This document shows, piece by piece, positions 16,354 to 25,592 of a stretch of 64,000 bases of DNA. Source of the stretch: Marinobacterium iners DSM 11526 (GTDB taxonomy: Bacteria > Pseudomonadota > Gammaproteobacteria > Pseudomonadales > Balneatricaceae); assembly GCF_900107855.1 (NCBI RefSeq), contig NZ_FNRJ01000018.1:1-64000 (forward strand), in the 5' to 3' direction. Under the pieces are notes generated by a model that made no database searches, was not told where the DNA came from, and worked only from the letters and a program-made list of their open reading frames with translations. Within the stretch, counting starts at the first letter, position 1. Each line of letters begins with the position of its first letter. The position numbers were made by a program, and so were the translations under genes.

Positions 16354-17619
16354 TCACTTACTGCTCATGTGCTCCGGACCAAATTCCGGGTATGCCTGCA
16401 TGCCACATTCATGCACATCCATGCCTTCCATTTCCTCTTCTTCGCTGACACGCAGCCCCATGATCACCTTGATCACCAGCAACACTGCCATACTGGCCAG
16501 GAACATCCAGGCGAAGGTTGCTGCGGTACCGATCAACTGCCCCATGAACGTTGCATCTTCGTTGCTCAGCAGCACCGCGAAGATACCCCAGATACCGGCA
16601 GAACCATGCACCGAGATCGCACCAACAGGGTCATCCAGCTTAAGCTTGTCCAGTGCCAGTACTGAGCCCACGACCACCAGACCACCTACAGCACCGATCA
16701 AGCTGGCCAGACCTGCAGAAGGCTGAAGCGGCTCGGCGGTAATGGCAACCAGACCGGCCAGTGCACCGTTGATGGTCATGGTCAGGTCGGTTTTGCCGAA
16801 CAGGAAGCGGGCGAACAGAGCCGCGACGACCATACCTGCAGCAGCTGCAGCATTGGTGTTAACAAAGATCTTGGCCACGGCGTTGGCTTCTTCCACATTG
16901 GCGATCTTCAGCTCGGAGCCGCCGTTGAAGCCGAACCAGCCCATCCACAGGATGAACATGCCCAGCGTGGCCATCGGCAGGTTGGCACCCGGAATCGCAC
17001 GTACTTCACCGTTCTTGCCATACTTGCCCTTGCGTGGACCCACGAGGATAACCGCTGCCAGCGCTGCGGCTGCACCCGCCATGTGCACCACAACCGAGCC
17101 GGCGAAATCCTGGAAGCCAAGCTGGTCAAGGAAGCCACCGCCCCATTTCCAGTAACCTTCTACCGGATAGATCACGGCAACCATGAAAACCGAGAAGATC
17201 AGAAACGGCCACAGTTTCATGCGCTCGGCAACCGCACCGGAGACAATCGACATGGTTGCAGCGGCAAACACAGCCTGGAAGATGAAGTCAGCCATGCTGG
17301 AGTAATAGGGCGCATCATCACCACCGGCTGTAACAGACTCGGTGCTATTGTCTCCGCCCAGCAGGAAGTCGATGCCCGGAATCACCGAGCTGATCGGGTT
17401 GGCGGGATACATGACGTTGTAACCCACGACGAGATAAACAATACAAGCCACGCCGTACAGCAGCGCGTTCTTGTTGAGGATTTCCACCGTATTCTTGGCA
17501 CGCACCAAACCTGCTTCGAGCATGGCAAAACCGGCTGCCATCCACATCACCAGTGCGGTACACATCAAGAAATAGAAGGTGTCGAGGGCATAGCCCAGTT
17601 CCAGCACCATACTTTCCAT
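16354..17619 (-). CDS. amtB: Ammonium transporter AmtB
   Basis: 421 residues with eleven predicted helices. Family signatures include FWMAAGFAMLEAGLVRAKN-like text near the N-terminus (MWMAAGFAMLEAG), DFAGSVVVHMAGAAAALAA, and the pore-histidine region DDPVGAISVHGSAGIWG. Amt proteins move ammonium and also methylammonium. I chose the ATG at 17619 because AGGAGAGT precedes it; the open frame extends upstream without sense. No glnK gene adjoins. The promoter at 17716-17732 is sigma-54-like, and the downstream dyad resembles those at the methylamine operons, so this copy may serve methylamine uptake as well as nitrogen supply (inference). Confidence 0.92.
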   Translation of the reverse strand: MESMVLELGYALDTFYFLMCTALVMWMAAGFAMLEAGLVRAKNTVEILNKNALLYGVACIVYLVVGYNVMYPANPISSVIPGIDFLLGGDNSTESVTAGGDDAPYYSSMADFIFQAVFAAATMSIVSGAVAERMKLWPFLIFSVFMVAVIYPVEGYWKWGGGFLDQLGFQDFAGSVVVHMAGAAAALAAVILVGPRKGKYGKNGEVRAIPGANLPMATLGMFILWMGWFGFNGGSELKIANVEEANAVAKIFVNTNAAAAAGMVVAALFARFLFGKTDLTMTINGALAGLVAITAEPLQPSAGLASLIGAVGGLVVVGSVLALDKLKLDDPVGAISVHGSAGIWGIFAVLLSNEDATFMGQLIGTAATFAWMFLASMAVLLVIKVIMGLRVSEEEEMEGMDVHECGMQAYPEFGPEHMSSK

Positions 17620-17700
17620 TAGCACTCTCCTAACGTCTCTTGTTCGGTATCCGGTTGGGCTGAAGCGCACAAACCGGTCTTTACCAAAAGGATATTTAAT

Positions 17701-17713
17701 TTCCTGATATGAA
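17701..17713. promoter_or_regulatory. Operator-like dyad downstream of the amtB -12 element
   Basis: TTCCTGATATGAA (minus strand TTCATATCAGGAA), again TTC-N7-GAA, two bases after the TTGCT of the sigma-54 promoter. TATCAGGAA is shared exactly with the first dyad at dmmD. Confidence 0.45.
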
Positions 17714-17715
17714 TA

Positions 17716-17732
17716 AGCAAAGGACAGGCCAG
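17716..17732 (-). promoter_or_regulatory. Sigma-54 (-24/-12) promoter of amtB
   Basis: Minus strand CTGGCCTGTCCTTTGCT has GG-N10-GC spacing, with CTGGC and TTGCT matching. It lies about 97 bases before the start codon. Sigma-54 control of amtB is well known in proteobacteria. Confidence 0.7.
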
Positions 17733-17847
17733 TTTTATAACCGCATGATTTAAATGAATTAATTGGGGAAAGGAGGAGTAATACTGATAGGGCAGGAACC
17801 AAAACCGCGCAGCGGAGGGTGCACGCGGTCCATTGCGGGGCATATAG

Positions 17848-19641
17848 CTAGTCTGCAGAAATCTCCGGGGCGGGTTCGCTAAACAGATAACCTTGTGACT
17901 CATCGATTCCCAGCGCCATCACCACTGCCTGTACTTCTTCACAATGAACAAACTCTGCAACCGTGCGAATGCCTGCATTGCGGGCGAAATAGACAATGGC
18001 GCGTACAATTTCATAACTGGTACGGTCAAGATGGATATTACGGATGTATTTGGCGTCAATTTTGATGATATCGACTTCAAGTTCAAGAATGCGTTCGAAG
18101 TTGGAATATTCGGTGCCAAAGTCATCAATCGCCAGCTTATAACCTCGCTGTTTGAGGGCATGCAACTGAGGTATGTGCGTCTGTTTACCACCGCTGCTGG
18201 TGCCCTCAAGTATTTCCAGTGTGATGCGCTCAGGCGATACACCATGCAGCTGTGTCATCTGGTCCAGGTAGTCAGGCAGGTAGCCCAACTCCAGATCGGT
18301 TTCGGTGATATTAATCGCCAACTCACCTTCAACCTGTGCCAGCATTGCCACGCCCTGTTCAACCACTATGCAGGTGATGGAACGCATCAACCCGGATAAA
18401 GCCGCGACCGGCAGGAAATGAACAGGACTGAAAATCTCTCCCTCATGTTCCAGTCGCACCAACGCTTCCCATTTCTGAATTTTGCCACTGCGGTTATCAC
18501 GTATGCCTTGATACCACGCGCGGATGCCGCCGTTGCGAAGTGCCTCGTGCAAGCGGCCATTCCAACCGATGTAATCTTCCTTCTGCTGTCGTGCCGGAGC
18601 ATCATATTTGGGATCGAATACGTGAGTAGCACTTTTGCCACTGCGTGCGGCACGCTTAAGTGCCACCATGGCACTGCGCAATAGATCTCTTCCTCCACAC
18701 GCAAGCCCGGCATTGAAGGTCAGATAGAAGTTGAGACCATCCAGCTGCGCTGGTTCAGTAGAAAAGTGTTGCCGCAACCGCTGTACTTCGCCGACCGGAT
18801 TTTCCAGCTGGTCATAAAGCAAGGCAAACTCATCTGCACTGCCTCGATAGACCTGCGCGCCTTTCGCGTTGCGATGCAGCTCATCTGCCAACGTCCGCAG
18901 CAGCTGGTCACCCACACCAAGACCATAGGCGGTGTTGATATAGCCCAGATTGTTGAGATTCAGTAATACCAGAACTGCCGTTTCGGGAGCACGCTTGAGG
19001 GCTTGCAGAAGGCTTTGAGTATTGGGAAGACCGGTTAATGCGTCATGCTCAAGGCTGAAAATCAGTTCTTCACGCTGTGCTTGCAGTTGCATTTGCTGCG
19101 CATGGCGAAGCAGAACAATCGCAATCAGGGAAGCGCCGACATCCAATAATCGCTTGTGAAAATCTGATGGGTTACGGTGTTCAAATGAAGACAGGGCAAA
19201 TGAGCCGATGGCCTCCCCTTGCTCGTTGCGAACAGGAAACGACCAACAGGAGCAAAGGTTAAAGTCCTCTGCCACGCTACGCAAGTTACTCCAGCGGGGA
19301 TCAGTGAAGGTGTTATATACGAACACTGGCGCATTACCGTAGACCGCATTACCACAGGAGCCGCTACCTGGCCCAGGTTTAAGCCCATCCAAGCGGCTGA
19401 CGCCTTCAGATGAAATACTCGGGGCCGACACAACACTCATTCTTTCAGTGTGGCTGTCGAGCCGCATGAACGACGCCACAGCACCCGGCAACAGCTGCTC
19501 TGCCATTTGGCAGGTCTCGGTAATGACATCAAGATAAGGAGTGTCAGACGCTATCAAGCTGCATATCGTCCGCTGCAGAGCCAATATATGATCGAGTTCA
19601 CTGAGGCTAAGCGACACTTCTTTTTTGTTGGACTGGAGCAT
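17848..19641 (-). CDS. GAF - degenerate GGDEF - EAL protein (probable c-di-GMP phosphodiesterase)
   Basis: 597 residues, cytoplasmic. A GAF domain fills about residues 20-180. The GGDEF domain (about 190-340) has GSADEF where GGDEF should be, so cyclase activity is unlikely. The EAL domain (about 360-595) keeps WEALVRL, ITET, LEILEG, DDFGTEYSN, KIDAKYI and the late AEFV and QGYLF motifs, consistent with an active phosphodiesterase that may be tuned by the degenerate GGDEF and by a GAF ligand. It starts at the ATG at 19641. It lies between amtB and the N-methylglutamate operon on the same strand but behind a terminator. Confidence 0.88.
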   Translation of the reverse strand: MLQSNKKEVSLSLSELDHILALQRTICSLIASDTPYLDVITETCQMAEQLLPGAVASFMRLDSHTERMSVVSAPSISSEGVSRLDGLKPGPGSGSCGNAVYGNAPVFVYNTFTDPRWSNLRSVAEDFNLCSCWSFPVRNEQGEAIGSFALSSFEHRNPSDFHKRLLDVGASLIAIVLLRHAQQMQLQAQREELIFSLEHDALTGLPNTQSLLQALKRAPETAVLVLLNLNNLGYINTAYGLGVGDQLLRTLADELHRNAKGAQVYRGSADEFALLYDQLENPVGEVQRLRQHFSTEPAQLDGLNFYLTFNAGLACGGRDLLRSAMVALKRAARSGKSATHVFDPKYDAPARQQKEDYIGWNGRLHEALRNGGIRAWYQGIRDNRSGKIQKWEALVRLEHEGEIFSPVHFLPVAALSGLMRSITCIVVEQGVAMLAQVEGELAINITETDLELGYLPDYLDQMTQLHGVSPERITLEILEGTSSGGKQTHIPQLHALKQRGYKLAIDDFGTEYSNFERILELEVDIIKIDAKYIRNIHLDRTSYEIVRAIVYFARNAGIRTVAEFVHCEEVQAVVMALGIDESQGYLFSEPAPEISAD

Positions 19642-19683
19642 CCTAGTTCCCCATACAGGTGCCCTGTTTCAAACGTCGCAAAC

Positions 19684-19721
19684 AAAACAGGCCGTACATT
19701 TAATCACTAAACGCACGGCCT
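19684..19721 (-). terminator. Terminator of the N-methylglutamate operon
   Basis: Minus strand AGGCCGT, a 19-base loop, ACGGCCT, then GTTTTG. It lies 28 bases after the folD stop. Confidence 0.65.
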
Positions 19722-19748
19722 ATTGTACAGTGGTATGGCTACAGAAAT

Positions 19749-20606
19749 TCAGTTTTTTTCCATCGCCTCGCAGGCTTCCAGCGTGTTCTGCAACAGACAG
19801 GCTATGGTCATGGGCCCCACACCACCGGGTACCGGTGTGATGGCTGACGCCTTTTCAGATGCACTGGCGAATTCAACGTCCCCGACCAGTCGGCCATCGT
19901 CCAGCCGATTGATGCCCACATCGATCACCACGGCACCGGGCTTGAGCCACTCGCCCTTGATGAACTCGGGAATTCCCACGCCAGCAATCACGATGTCGGC
20001 CGTAGCCAGTTCCGCTGGCAAGTCTTGGGTTTTGGAGTGACAAACCGTGACGGTAGCTCGAGCCATCAGCAGCTCAAGTGCCACCGGGCGGCCCACGATG
20101 TTGGAGGCCCCCACCACAACAGCCTTTTTACCTTCCGGGTTGATGCCATAGGCAGCCAGCAGACGCATGCAGCCATAGGGTGTGCAGGGGCGAAGGGTTG
20201 GAGCCTTGCCCGCCAGACGCCCCAGATTATAGGGGTGGAATCCATCCACATCCTTGGAGGGATGTATACGCTCAATGACCGACTGCACGTCGATCTGACT
20301 CGGCAGTGGCAGTTGCACCAGAATCCCGTGGATCTGATCATCCGCGTTCAGAGTATCAATCAACTCAAGCAACTGCGCCTGCGTTGTGTCCATCGGCAAG
20401 CTGTGATTGCGTGACAGAAAGCCCACTTCTTCGCAGGCCCTGACTTTGCTGCGTACATAGACCTGTGACGCCGGGTCCTGCCCGACCAGTACTACGGCAA
20501 GTCCGGGCCGTGGCTTGTTGGCGGATACACGCTCGGCAACCTTGCCTGCAATCTCCATCCGTAATCCGGCCGCTACGGCTTTGCCATCGATCAGTTGAGT
20601 GTCCAA
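19749..20606 (-). CDS. folD: FolD, methylene-THF dehydrogenase/cyclohydrolase
   Basis: 285 residues. It oxidises 5,10-methylene-THF to methenyl-THF and hydrolyses that to 10-formyl-THF. Signatures: [14 protein letters not shown] with the catalytic Lys, [28 protein letters not shown] for NADP, and [11 protein letters not shown]. The start appears to be TTG at 20606: AGGAGA lies 5 bases upstream and the protein then begins [12 protein letters not shown], the normal FolD N-terminus. As last gene of the methylamine operon it should process the methylene-THF made by MgdABCD and hand 10-formyl-THF to PurU; a housekeeping folD may exist elsewhere. Confidence 0.92.
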   Translation of the reverse strand: MDTQLIDGKAVAAGLRMEIAGKVAERVSANKPRPGLAVVLVGQDPASQVYVRSKVRACEEVGFLSRNHSLPMDTTQAQLLELIDTLNADDQIHGILVQLPLPSQIDVQSVIERIHPSKDVDGFHPYNLGRLAGKAPTLRPCTPYGCMRLLAAYGINPEGKKAVVVGASNIVGRPVALELLMARATVTVCHSKTQDLPAELATADIVIAGVGIPEFIKGEWLKPGAVVIDVGINRLDDGRLVGDVEFASASEKASAITPVPGGVGPMTIACLLQNTLEACEAMEKN

Positions 20607-20679
20607 GATCGTCTCCTGAATCAAGGTTTTTAAAAGGGCGATACCCCCGCCACCCTATCATCAGGTGCAGGGCTTACTG

Positions 20680-20713
20680 TGGCCTGCGGACTCGTTTGCG
20701 AGTCAGCAGGCCA
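20680..20713. repeat. Long hairpin between mgsC and folD
   Basis: TGGCCTGC, G, GACTC, loop, GAGTC, A, GCAGGCCA: a nearly perfect 34-base stem-loop. No U-tract follows on the minus strand, so it is more likely an RNA-stability or processing element than a terminator. Confidence 0.6.
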
Positions 20714-20720
20714 TGGGTCC

Positions 20721-22049
20721 TCAGAATCCCTGGCCGGGGATCCAGCTGGTGCCCGCCAGCGGCACACGGGCCATGGCGGCGGATTCAACGGTCAGGGCAA
20801 CCAGGTCTTCCGGTTCCAAGTTGCGCAGATCGTTCTTGCCACAGGCTCGCGCCAGGGTCTGCGCTTCCAGTGTGAGCACTCGCAGGTAGTTGGCCAGACG
20901 GCGTCCCCCTTCGACCGGATCCAGTCGCTGCATCAGGTCCGGGTCCTGTGTGGAGATGCCCGCCGGGTCCTTGCCTTCCTGGTAGTCATCGTAGAAGCCG
21001 GCGGCGGAGCCGATTTTCTGGTAATCATCGCTCCATTTCGGGTCGTTGCAGCCCAGTGCCACCAGAGCAGCCGTGCCGATGGCAACGGCATCGGCGCCCA
21101 GCGCCATGCACTTGGCCACATCGGCGCCGTTACGGATACCGCCGGAGACGATCAACTGCACCTTGCGATGCATGCCCATCTCCTGCAGTGCCTGTACCGC
21201 CTGCGGAATGGCCGCCATGGTGGGGATGCCGACATGCTCGATGAACACATCCTGAGTCGCGGCGGTACCGCCCTGCATGCCGTCCACAACAATCACGTCA
21301 GCACCGGCCTTGACCGCCAGCTTCACGTCATAATAGGTACGGGTTGCACCGACCTTGATGTAAATCGGCACCTGCCAGTCGGTGATTTCACGCAGTTCCT
21401 GAATTTTGATCGCCAGATCGTCCGGGCCGGTCCAGTCCGGGTGACGACAGGCCGAGCGCTGGTCGATGCCCTTGGGCAGGTTGCGCATCTGGGCAACACG
21501 GTCGGTAATTTTCTGACCCAGCAGCATGCCGCCACCACCGGGTTTGGCACCCTGGCCCAACACCACCTCGATGGCATCCGCCTTGCGCAGGTCGTCCGGA
21601 TTCATGCCGTAGCGAGACGGCAGGTACTGATAGACCAGCTTGCTGGACTGACCGCGCTCTTCGGGGGTCATACCGCCATCACCGGTGGTGGTGGAGGTGC
21701 CCACGATGGAGGCACCTCGTCCCAGCGCCTCTTTGGCGTTGGCTGACAGGGCACCGAAGCTCATGCCGGCAATAGTCACCGGGGTTTCAATCACGATCGG
21801 CTTCTTGGCAAAGCGGGTGCCCAGGGTCACCTGGGTATTGCACTTCTCGCGATAGCCTTCCAGCGGGTAGCGCGACATGGACGCACCCAAAAACAGCAGA
21901 TCATCAAAGTGTGGCAGCTTGCGTTTGGCGCCAAAGCCGCGAATGTCATAGATGCCGGTGTCCGCCGCGCGACGGATCTCGGCCATGGTGGTACGGTCAA
22001 AGGTCGCGGACTCACGCAGGCCCGGATTGACGTTGATATCGTTGCTCAT
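20721..22049 (-). CDS. mgsC: MgsC, N-methylglutamate synthase large subunit (GltS-like FMN domain)
   Basis: 442 residues matching the FMN/Fe-S synthase domain of glutamate synthase (also annotated GlxD). ETPVTIAGMSFGALSANAKEALGRGA, GTSTTTGDGGMTPEE, KPGGGGMLLGQK and VDGMQGGTAAT are the landmark segments. With MgsA and MgsB it makes N-methylglutamate from gamma-glutamylmethylamide (or glutamate plus methylamine). The ATG at 22049 is chosen because GAGGA precedes it and the protein then starts MSNDINVNP; the open frame extends further. It is 76 bases after mgsB and 114 before folD. Confidence 0.9.
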   Translation of the reverse strand: MSNDINVNPGLRESATFDRTTMAEIRRAADTGIYDIRGFGAKRKLPHFDDLLFLGASMSRYPLEGYREKCNTQVTLGTRFAKKPIVIETPVTIAGMSFGALSANAKEALGRGASIVGTSTTTGDGGMTPEERGQSSKLVYQYLPSRYGMNPDDLRKADAIEVVLGQGAKPGGGGMLLGQKITDRVAQMRNLPKGIDQRSACRHPDWTGPDDLAIKIQELREITDWQVPIYIKVGATRTYYDVKLAVKAGADVIVVDGMQGGTAATQDVFIEHVGIPTMAAIPQAVQALQEMGMHRKVQLIVSGGIRNGADVAKCMALGADAVAIGTAALVALGCNDPKWSDDYQKIGSAAGFYDDYQEGKDPAGISTQDPDLMQRLDPVEGGRRLANYLRVLTLEAQTLARACGKNDLRNLEPEDLVALTVESAAMARVPLAGTSWIPGQGF

Positions 22050-22125
22050 AATCAAGTCCTCAAAAATCGGATTCAACGGCTGCCCGTCTCGGATATTGGG
22101 GGCAGCCATGATGGCCTGTTGATCA

Positions 22126-22809
22126 TCAATACGCGGACGCGTTGTCCACCTTGAAGTTATACAGCTGACGGGCAGACCCGTAGCGCTTGAAGCTGGACGG
22201 GTCTTCGTCCACTCCGGCACGGTTGAGCAGATCCGTCAGCTCTTCGATATGCTCGGAACGCATCTCTTTCTCGACGCAATCGGCACCCAGGGACTTCACT
22301 TCGCCCTTAACATAGATGTGCACCTCATAGAGGGAATCGCCCAGCGCTTCACCGGCATCTCCGCAGACAACCAGTGAGCCGGACTGACCCATGAAGCAGC
22401 TCATGTGGCCAACATCACCCTTGACGACAATATCGACCCCTTTCATGGAGATGCCGCAACGGGCACCGGCGTTGCCTTCGATTACCAGCAGTCCGCCCTG
22501 TGCCGTGGCACCTGCCGCCTGAGAGGCATCGCCCTTGACGCGAACCGTGCCGGACATCATGTTTTCTGCCACGCCCTGACCGGCGTTGCCGTGAATTACC
22601 ACATGCGCCTTCTTGTTCATGCCGGCACAGAAGTAGCCGGCATGACCGCGAATATCCACGGACAGGTTCTGATCAATACCGCAGGCAATGTTGTGCTGGC
22701 CTTTGGGATTCAGTACTTCAAATTCACGCTCCAGACACTCCTGTGCCTGATCATGCAGCGCCTGATTCAATTCACGGATGCTGGATTCAGCCAGATCAAT
22801 CGTTTTCAT
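22126..22809 (-). CDS. mgsB: MgsB, GXGXG subunit of N-methylglutamate synthase
   Basis: 227 residues, the right-handed beta-helix domain equal to the C-terminal GXGXG domain of glutamate synthase (GlxC-like). Repeats such as GHAGYFCAGMNKKAHVVIHG and GNAGARCGISMKG show the pattern. It is structural and helps channel ammonia or methylamine between subunits. The start is the ATG at 22809 (MKTIDLAESS), 7 bases after GAGGAGT; a TTG two codons upstream is less likely. It sits between mgsA and mgsC. Confidence 0.9.
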   Translation of the reverse strand: MKTIDLAESSIRELNQALHDQAQECLEREFEVLNPKGQHNIACGIDQNLSVDIRGHAGYFCAGMNKKAHVVIHGNAGQGVAENMMSGTVRVKGDASQAAGATAQGGLLVIEGNAGARCGISMKGVDIVVKGDVGHMSCFMGQSGSLVVCGDAGEALGDSLYEVHIYVKGEVKSLGADCVEKEMRSEHIEELTDLLNRAGVDEDPSSFKRYGSARQLYNFKVDNASAY

Positions 22810-22833
22810 ATTCAATACTCCTCAAACAGGCGC

Positions 22834-23733
22834 TTAGCTGCGTTCCCAAACATAGAAAGTGGCCGGCTCCGGTTCCCATACTCTGGCATTCTCGATGCCC
22901 GGCAGAGTGGTCAGGGCCTGGTACTCGGATGCCATCGCGACGTAGTCATCGGTTTCAGCCAGTACAGCAGGCTTGCAAGCAATCGGGTCACGCATGACCG
23001 CAAAACCGTTACGGGTGCCGATGGTGAAAGTGAAGAATCCGTCCAGGTCTTCCAGTGCATGTTCCAGCGCCTGCTTCAGACTGTCGCCTTCCTGCAGCCG
23101 CCAGGTCAGGTAACCCGCGGCGACTTCAGAATCGTTCTGGGTTTCAAATGTGATCCCTTCACGCTTGAGGTTTTCACGCAGGCGATTGTGGTTAGACAGG
23201 GAGCCGTTATGCACCAGGCACAGGTCCATGCCGGTAGAGAACGGGTGACTGCCTTCCATGGTGACAGCCGACTCGGTCGCCATGCGGGTATGGCCGATGA
23301 TATGGCTGCCTTTCATGCCTTCCAGGTTAAAGGTCTCAGCGATCTTCTCCGGCAGACCCACTTCCTTCAGGATTTCGATCGACTGGCCAACGCTCAAAAT
23401 CAGCACATCCGACGCTTCTTCAGACAGCCACTCGCGCAGTGTCGCCTCCTCGGCATGCACCTTGAACACCGCCACACTGGCGTTCTGGAACCAGCTCAAT
23501 TCCAGCTGGAGTTCGGTTTTCAGACGGGTGGCAAGTGCCTCCCAGTCATATTCTGCGTCCGGGTGACGCAGGGTCAGCTTGACCCAGCCTTCGCCCACTT
23601 CATCACCGTAGATGGCGAAGCCTGCGCTGTCCGGACCACGATCGGTCATTGCGATCAGCATCGGTTTGAACAGTTCACCAATCCGGCTTTCCAGCTCAGG
23701 ATTTTTCAGATAAAGCCCGACAATTCCACACAT
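22834..23733 (-). CDS. mgsA: MgsA, class II glutamine amidotransferase-like subunit
   Basis: 299 residues. The start at 23733 gives MCGIVGLY, placing the nucleophile Cys2 at the mature N-terminus after Met removal, as required for Ntn amidotransferases; GAGGAAT lies 7 bases upstream. GHTRMATESAVTMEGSHPF and LVHNGSLSNHNRLR follow as in GlxB and the GltS amidotransferase domain. It should release methylamine (rather than ammonia) from gamma-glutamylmethylamide for MgsC. It is 24 bases before mgsB and 27 after gmaS. Confidence 0.92.
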   Translation of the reverse strand: MCGIVGLYLKNPELESRIGELFKPMLIAMTDRGPDSAGFAIYGDEVGEGWVKLTLRHPDAEYDWEALATRLKTELQLELSWFQNASVAVFKVHAEEATLREWLSEEASDVLILSVGQSIEILKEVGLPEKIAETFNLEGMKGSHIIGHTRMATESAVTMEGSHPFSTGMDLCLVHNGSLSNHNRLRENLKREGITFETQNDSEVAAGYLTWRLQEGDSLKQALEHALEDLDGFFTFTIGTRNGFAVMRDPIACKPAVLAETDDYVAMASEYQALTTLPGIENARVWEPEPATFYVWERS

Positions 23734-23760
23734 AATCACATTCCTCGTAACAAATCCGGA

Positions 23761-25095
23761 TCAGAAAAATTCGGCGTAGTGACTGACTTCCCAGTCCGAC
23801 ACATGACGGCTGTATTCAACCCACTCGGTCCGTTTCACCTTGAGGAACTCGGACACGATTTCCTGTCCCAACGCTTCGGTGAAAACGGTGTCCGCTTCCA
23901 GCGCATCCAGCGCCTCGTTCAGGTTCTGGGGCAGGATCTCGACACCTTTCTCCTTGATCTGATCCAGAGTCAGGCTGTACAGGTTGAGGTTCATCGGCTC
24001 ACCCGGGTCCAGCTCGCGCTCGATACCATCCATGCCTGCGGCTATGATCGCTGCGGTGACCAGGTAGGGGTTACAACCGGAGTCCGGCAGTCGGAATTCC
24101 AGTCGGCCATAAGGGACTCGCACCATGGCCGAGCGGTTGTTGTCGCCGAAGCAAATGTAAGCCGGCGCCCAGGTGGCACCGGAGGCGTTGCCACCCACGA
24201 CAAGACGCTTGTAAGAGTTGACCGTCGGTGCAGCGAAGGCACAGAGTGCCGGTGCGTGCGCCAGCAGGCCCGCCGTAAAGTGATAGGCCATTTTGGACAG
24301 CCCCATGCCACTCACATCGTCCGGGTCATGGAACAGATTGCGGCCATCCTTGTCTGTGATCGACAGGTGGAAGTGCATGCCGTTACCGGTGCGATCGGAA
24401 GACGGCTTGGGCATGAAGGAACACACCATATCCAGCTCGTTGGCGATCTCGCCCGCCGCCATGCGTACAAAGGTGAAACGGTCAGCCGATGTCAGTGCAT
24501 CGCTGTAGGTGTAGTTGATCTCGAACTGGCCGTTGGCGTCTTCGTGGTCGATCTGATACACATCGAAATCAACCTGCTGCAGCGATTCAACCAGTTTTTC
24601 CAGAAACGCACGGGAACGTGACAGACCCTTGTAGTCATAGCAGGGCTTGTCCAGTACATCACTTTCATCCACTGGCATCAGGACACCCTTGTCATCACGG
24701 GTGAACAGCGAAAACTCGGGCTCCACACCGGTATTCAGCGTCCAGCCCCTGTCGGCCAGACGCGCCAACTGCTGTTTCAGAACCACACGGCTGCAATAGG
24801 GATGAGGCGCATTGCTCACATAACCGTCACAGGCAATGCGGGCATAACCCGGCTGCCAGGGTACGATGCTGAAGGTTTCCAGGTCACCGCGAGCCATGAA
24901 GTCGGGGCCATGTGGCTCCATCCCCAGTCCCCAGACAGCAAACCCGGCAAAACCGGCACCTTTTTCGACCACATCCATAAGGCAGCTGGCCGGCACCGAC
25001 TTGGTCTTGGCCACGCCGTGGATATCAACAAACTGCGCCAGCACGTACTTGATGTTGTTCTGGCTGATAATGCGTTCGATCTCTGCGGGCATCAT
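23761..25095 (-). CDS. gmaS: GmaS, gamma-glutamylmethylamide synthetase
   Basis: 444 residues of the glutamine-synthetase superfamily (group often annotated type III GS or GlnT). [27 protein letters not shown] with metal-binding glutamates, [23 protein letters not shown] and [12 protein letters not shown] are the conserved GS segments. It ligates methylamine to glutamate using ATP, the first step of methylamine use here. AGGAGGT lies 5 bases before the ATG at 25095, which overlaps the mgdD stop (ATGA). Full mgs and mgd sets on both sides make GmaS much more likely than an ordinary glutamine synthetase. Confidence 0.93.
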   Translation of the reverse strand: MMPAEIERIISQNNIKYVLAQFVDIHGVAKTKSVPASCLMDVVEKGAGFAGFAVWGLGMEPHGPDFMARGDLETFSIVPWQPGYARIACDGYVSNAPHPYCSRVVLKQQLARLADRGWTLNTGVEPEFSLFTRDDKGVLMPVDESDVLDKPCYDYKGLSRSRAFLEKLVESLQQVDFDVYQIDHEDANGQFEINYTYSDALTSADRFTFVRMAAGEIANELDMVCSFMPKPSSDRTGNGMHFHLSITDKDGRNLFHDPDDVSGMGLSKMAYHFTAGLLAHAPALCAFAAPTVNSYKRLVVGGNASGATWAPAYICFGDNNRSAMVRVPYGRLEFRLPDSGCNPYLVTAAIIAAGMDGIERELDPGEPMNLNLYSLTLDQIKEKGVEILPQNLNEALDALEADTVFTEALGQEIVSEFLKVKRTEWVEYSRHVSDWEVSHYAEFF

Positions 25096-25592
25096 GATGC
25101 ACCTCCTGTCGTTTTTCGAGTTGCGCTGAGGTCATCAAGGACCGCGCTGAATATTTCGCTGAGATAGTGTCGGTAACTCGGATCGGCACCGATCAGCAGA
25201 CTGCCGCTTTCAATTTCGTGGTAGAGCCAGCAGTTGACGCCAGCCACTGAGGTCATTAGCCAGTTGCCGCGCTGAAGCTGGCGGAAATCGTACTGACACA
25301 GGTGTGCCATGAATGCGATCCAGTTACCCCCGGTCAGTTCGAACACGCAGTCGTAGCGGCGGAAGCACCACTCTCCCTGTGGCGCAGGAAGGGTGCCAGC
25401 AAGCATCGCCATGTACTCGTCACGTCCGGTTCGGGCCACCAGAGCGCCGGGGCGCTCTTCGGCACTCAAGACCGCCTCAGGCAACGGCAAGCCTGCCGCT
25501 GCCAGCACTGCCTTGCTGTCAGATCCGGTCAGCAGATAGCTGCTCAGTTCACGCACACCGATCTGCAGCGTGTTCGGTTGTTGTGTGTTCAT
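25092..25592 (-). CDS. mgdD: MgdD, N-methylglutamate dehydrogenase gamma-like subunit
   Basis: 166 residues of the SoxG (sarcosine oxidase gamma) family, the small GcvT-related subunit. [14 protein letters not shown] and [26 protein letters not shown]-like text mark it. It starts at 25592, sharing one base with the mgdC stop, behind GGAGGT. It is part of the heterotetramer that oxidises N-methylglutamate. Confidence 0.88.
   Translation of the reverse strand: MNTQQPNTLQIGVRELSSYLLTGSDSKAVLAAAGLPLPEAVLSAEERPGALVARTGRDEYMAMLAGTLPAPQGEWCFRRYDCVFELTGGNWIAFMAHLCQYDFRQLQRGNWLMTSVAGVNCWLYHEIESGSLLIGADPSYRHYLSEIFSAVLDDLSATRKTTGGAS

Larger units (their letters stand above)
17620..17847. other. amtB leader and promoter region
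   Basis: 228 bases between amtB and the GAF/GGDEF/EAL gene. It contains the -24/-12 promoter for amtB at 17716-17732 and an operator-like dyad at 17701-17713. I see no gene. Confidence 0.6.

Noticed and set aside
17733-17847. NtrC enhancer site upstream of the amtB promoter
   Set aside because: Only a weak GTGCAC word near 17818; no paired site fitting the NtrC consensus by eye.
20680-20713. Hairpin before folD as an operon terminator
   Set aside because: No U-tract on the transcribed strand, and folD has no evident promoter of its own.
22405-24621. Very long plus-strand open frame (over 700 codons) opposite mgsB, mgsA and gmaS
   Set aside because: It is antisense to three well-conserved genes, has no recognisable domain, and long antisense frames are expected from GC-rich codon bias.
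23761-25095. Ordinary glutamine synthetase
   Set aside because: The sequence belongs to the GS superfamily, but the immediate mgd and mgs genes and 4-base overlap with mgdD make gamma-glutamylmethylamide synthetase the better call.
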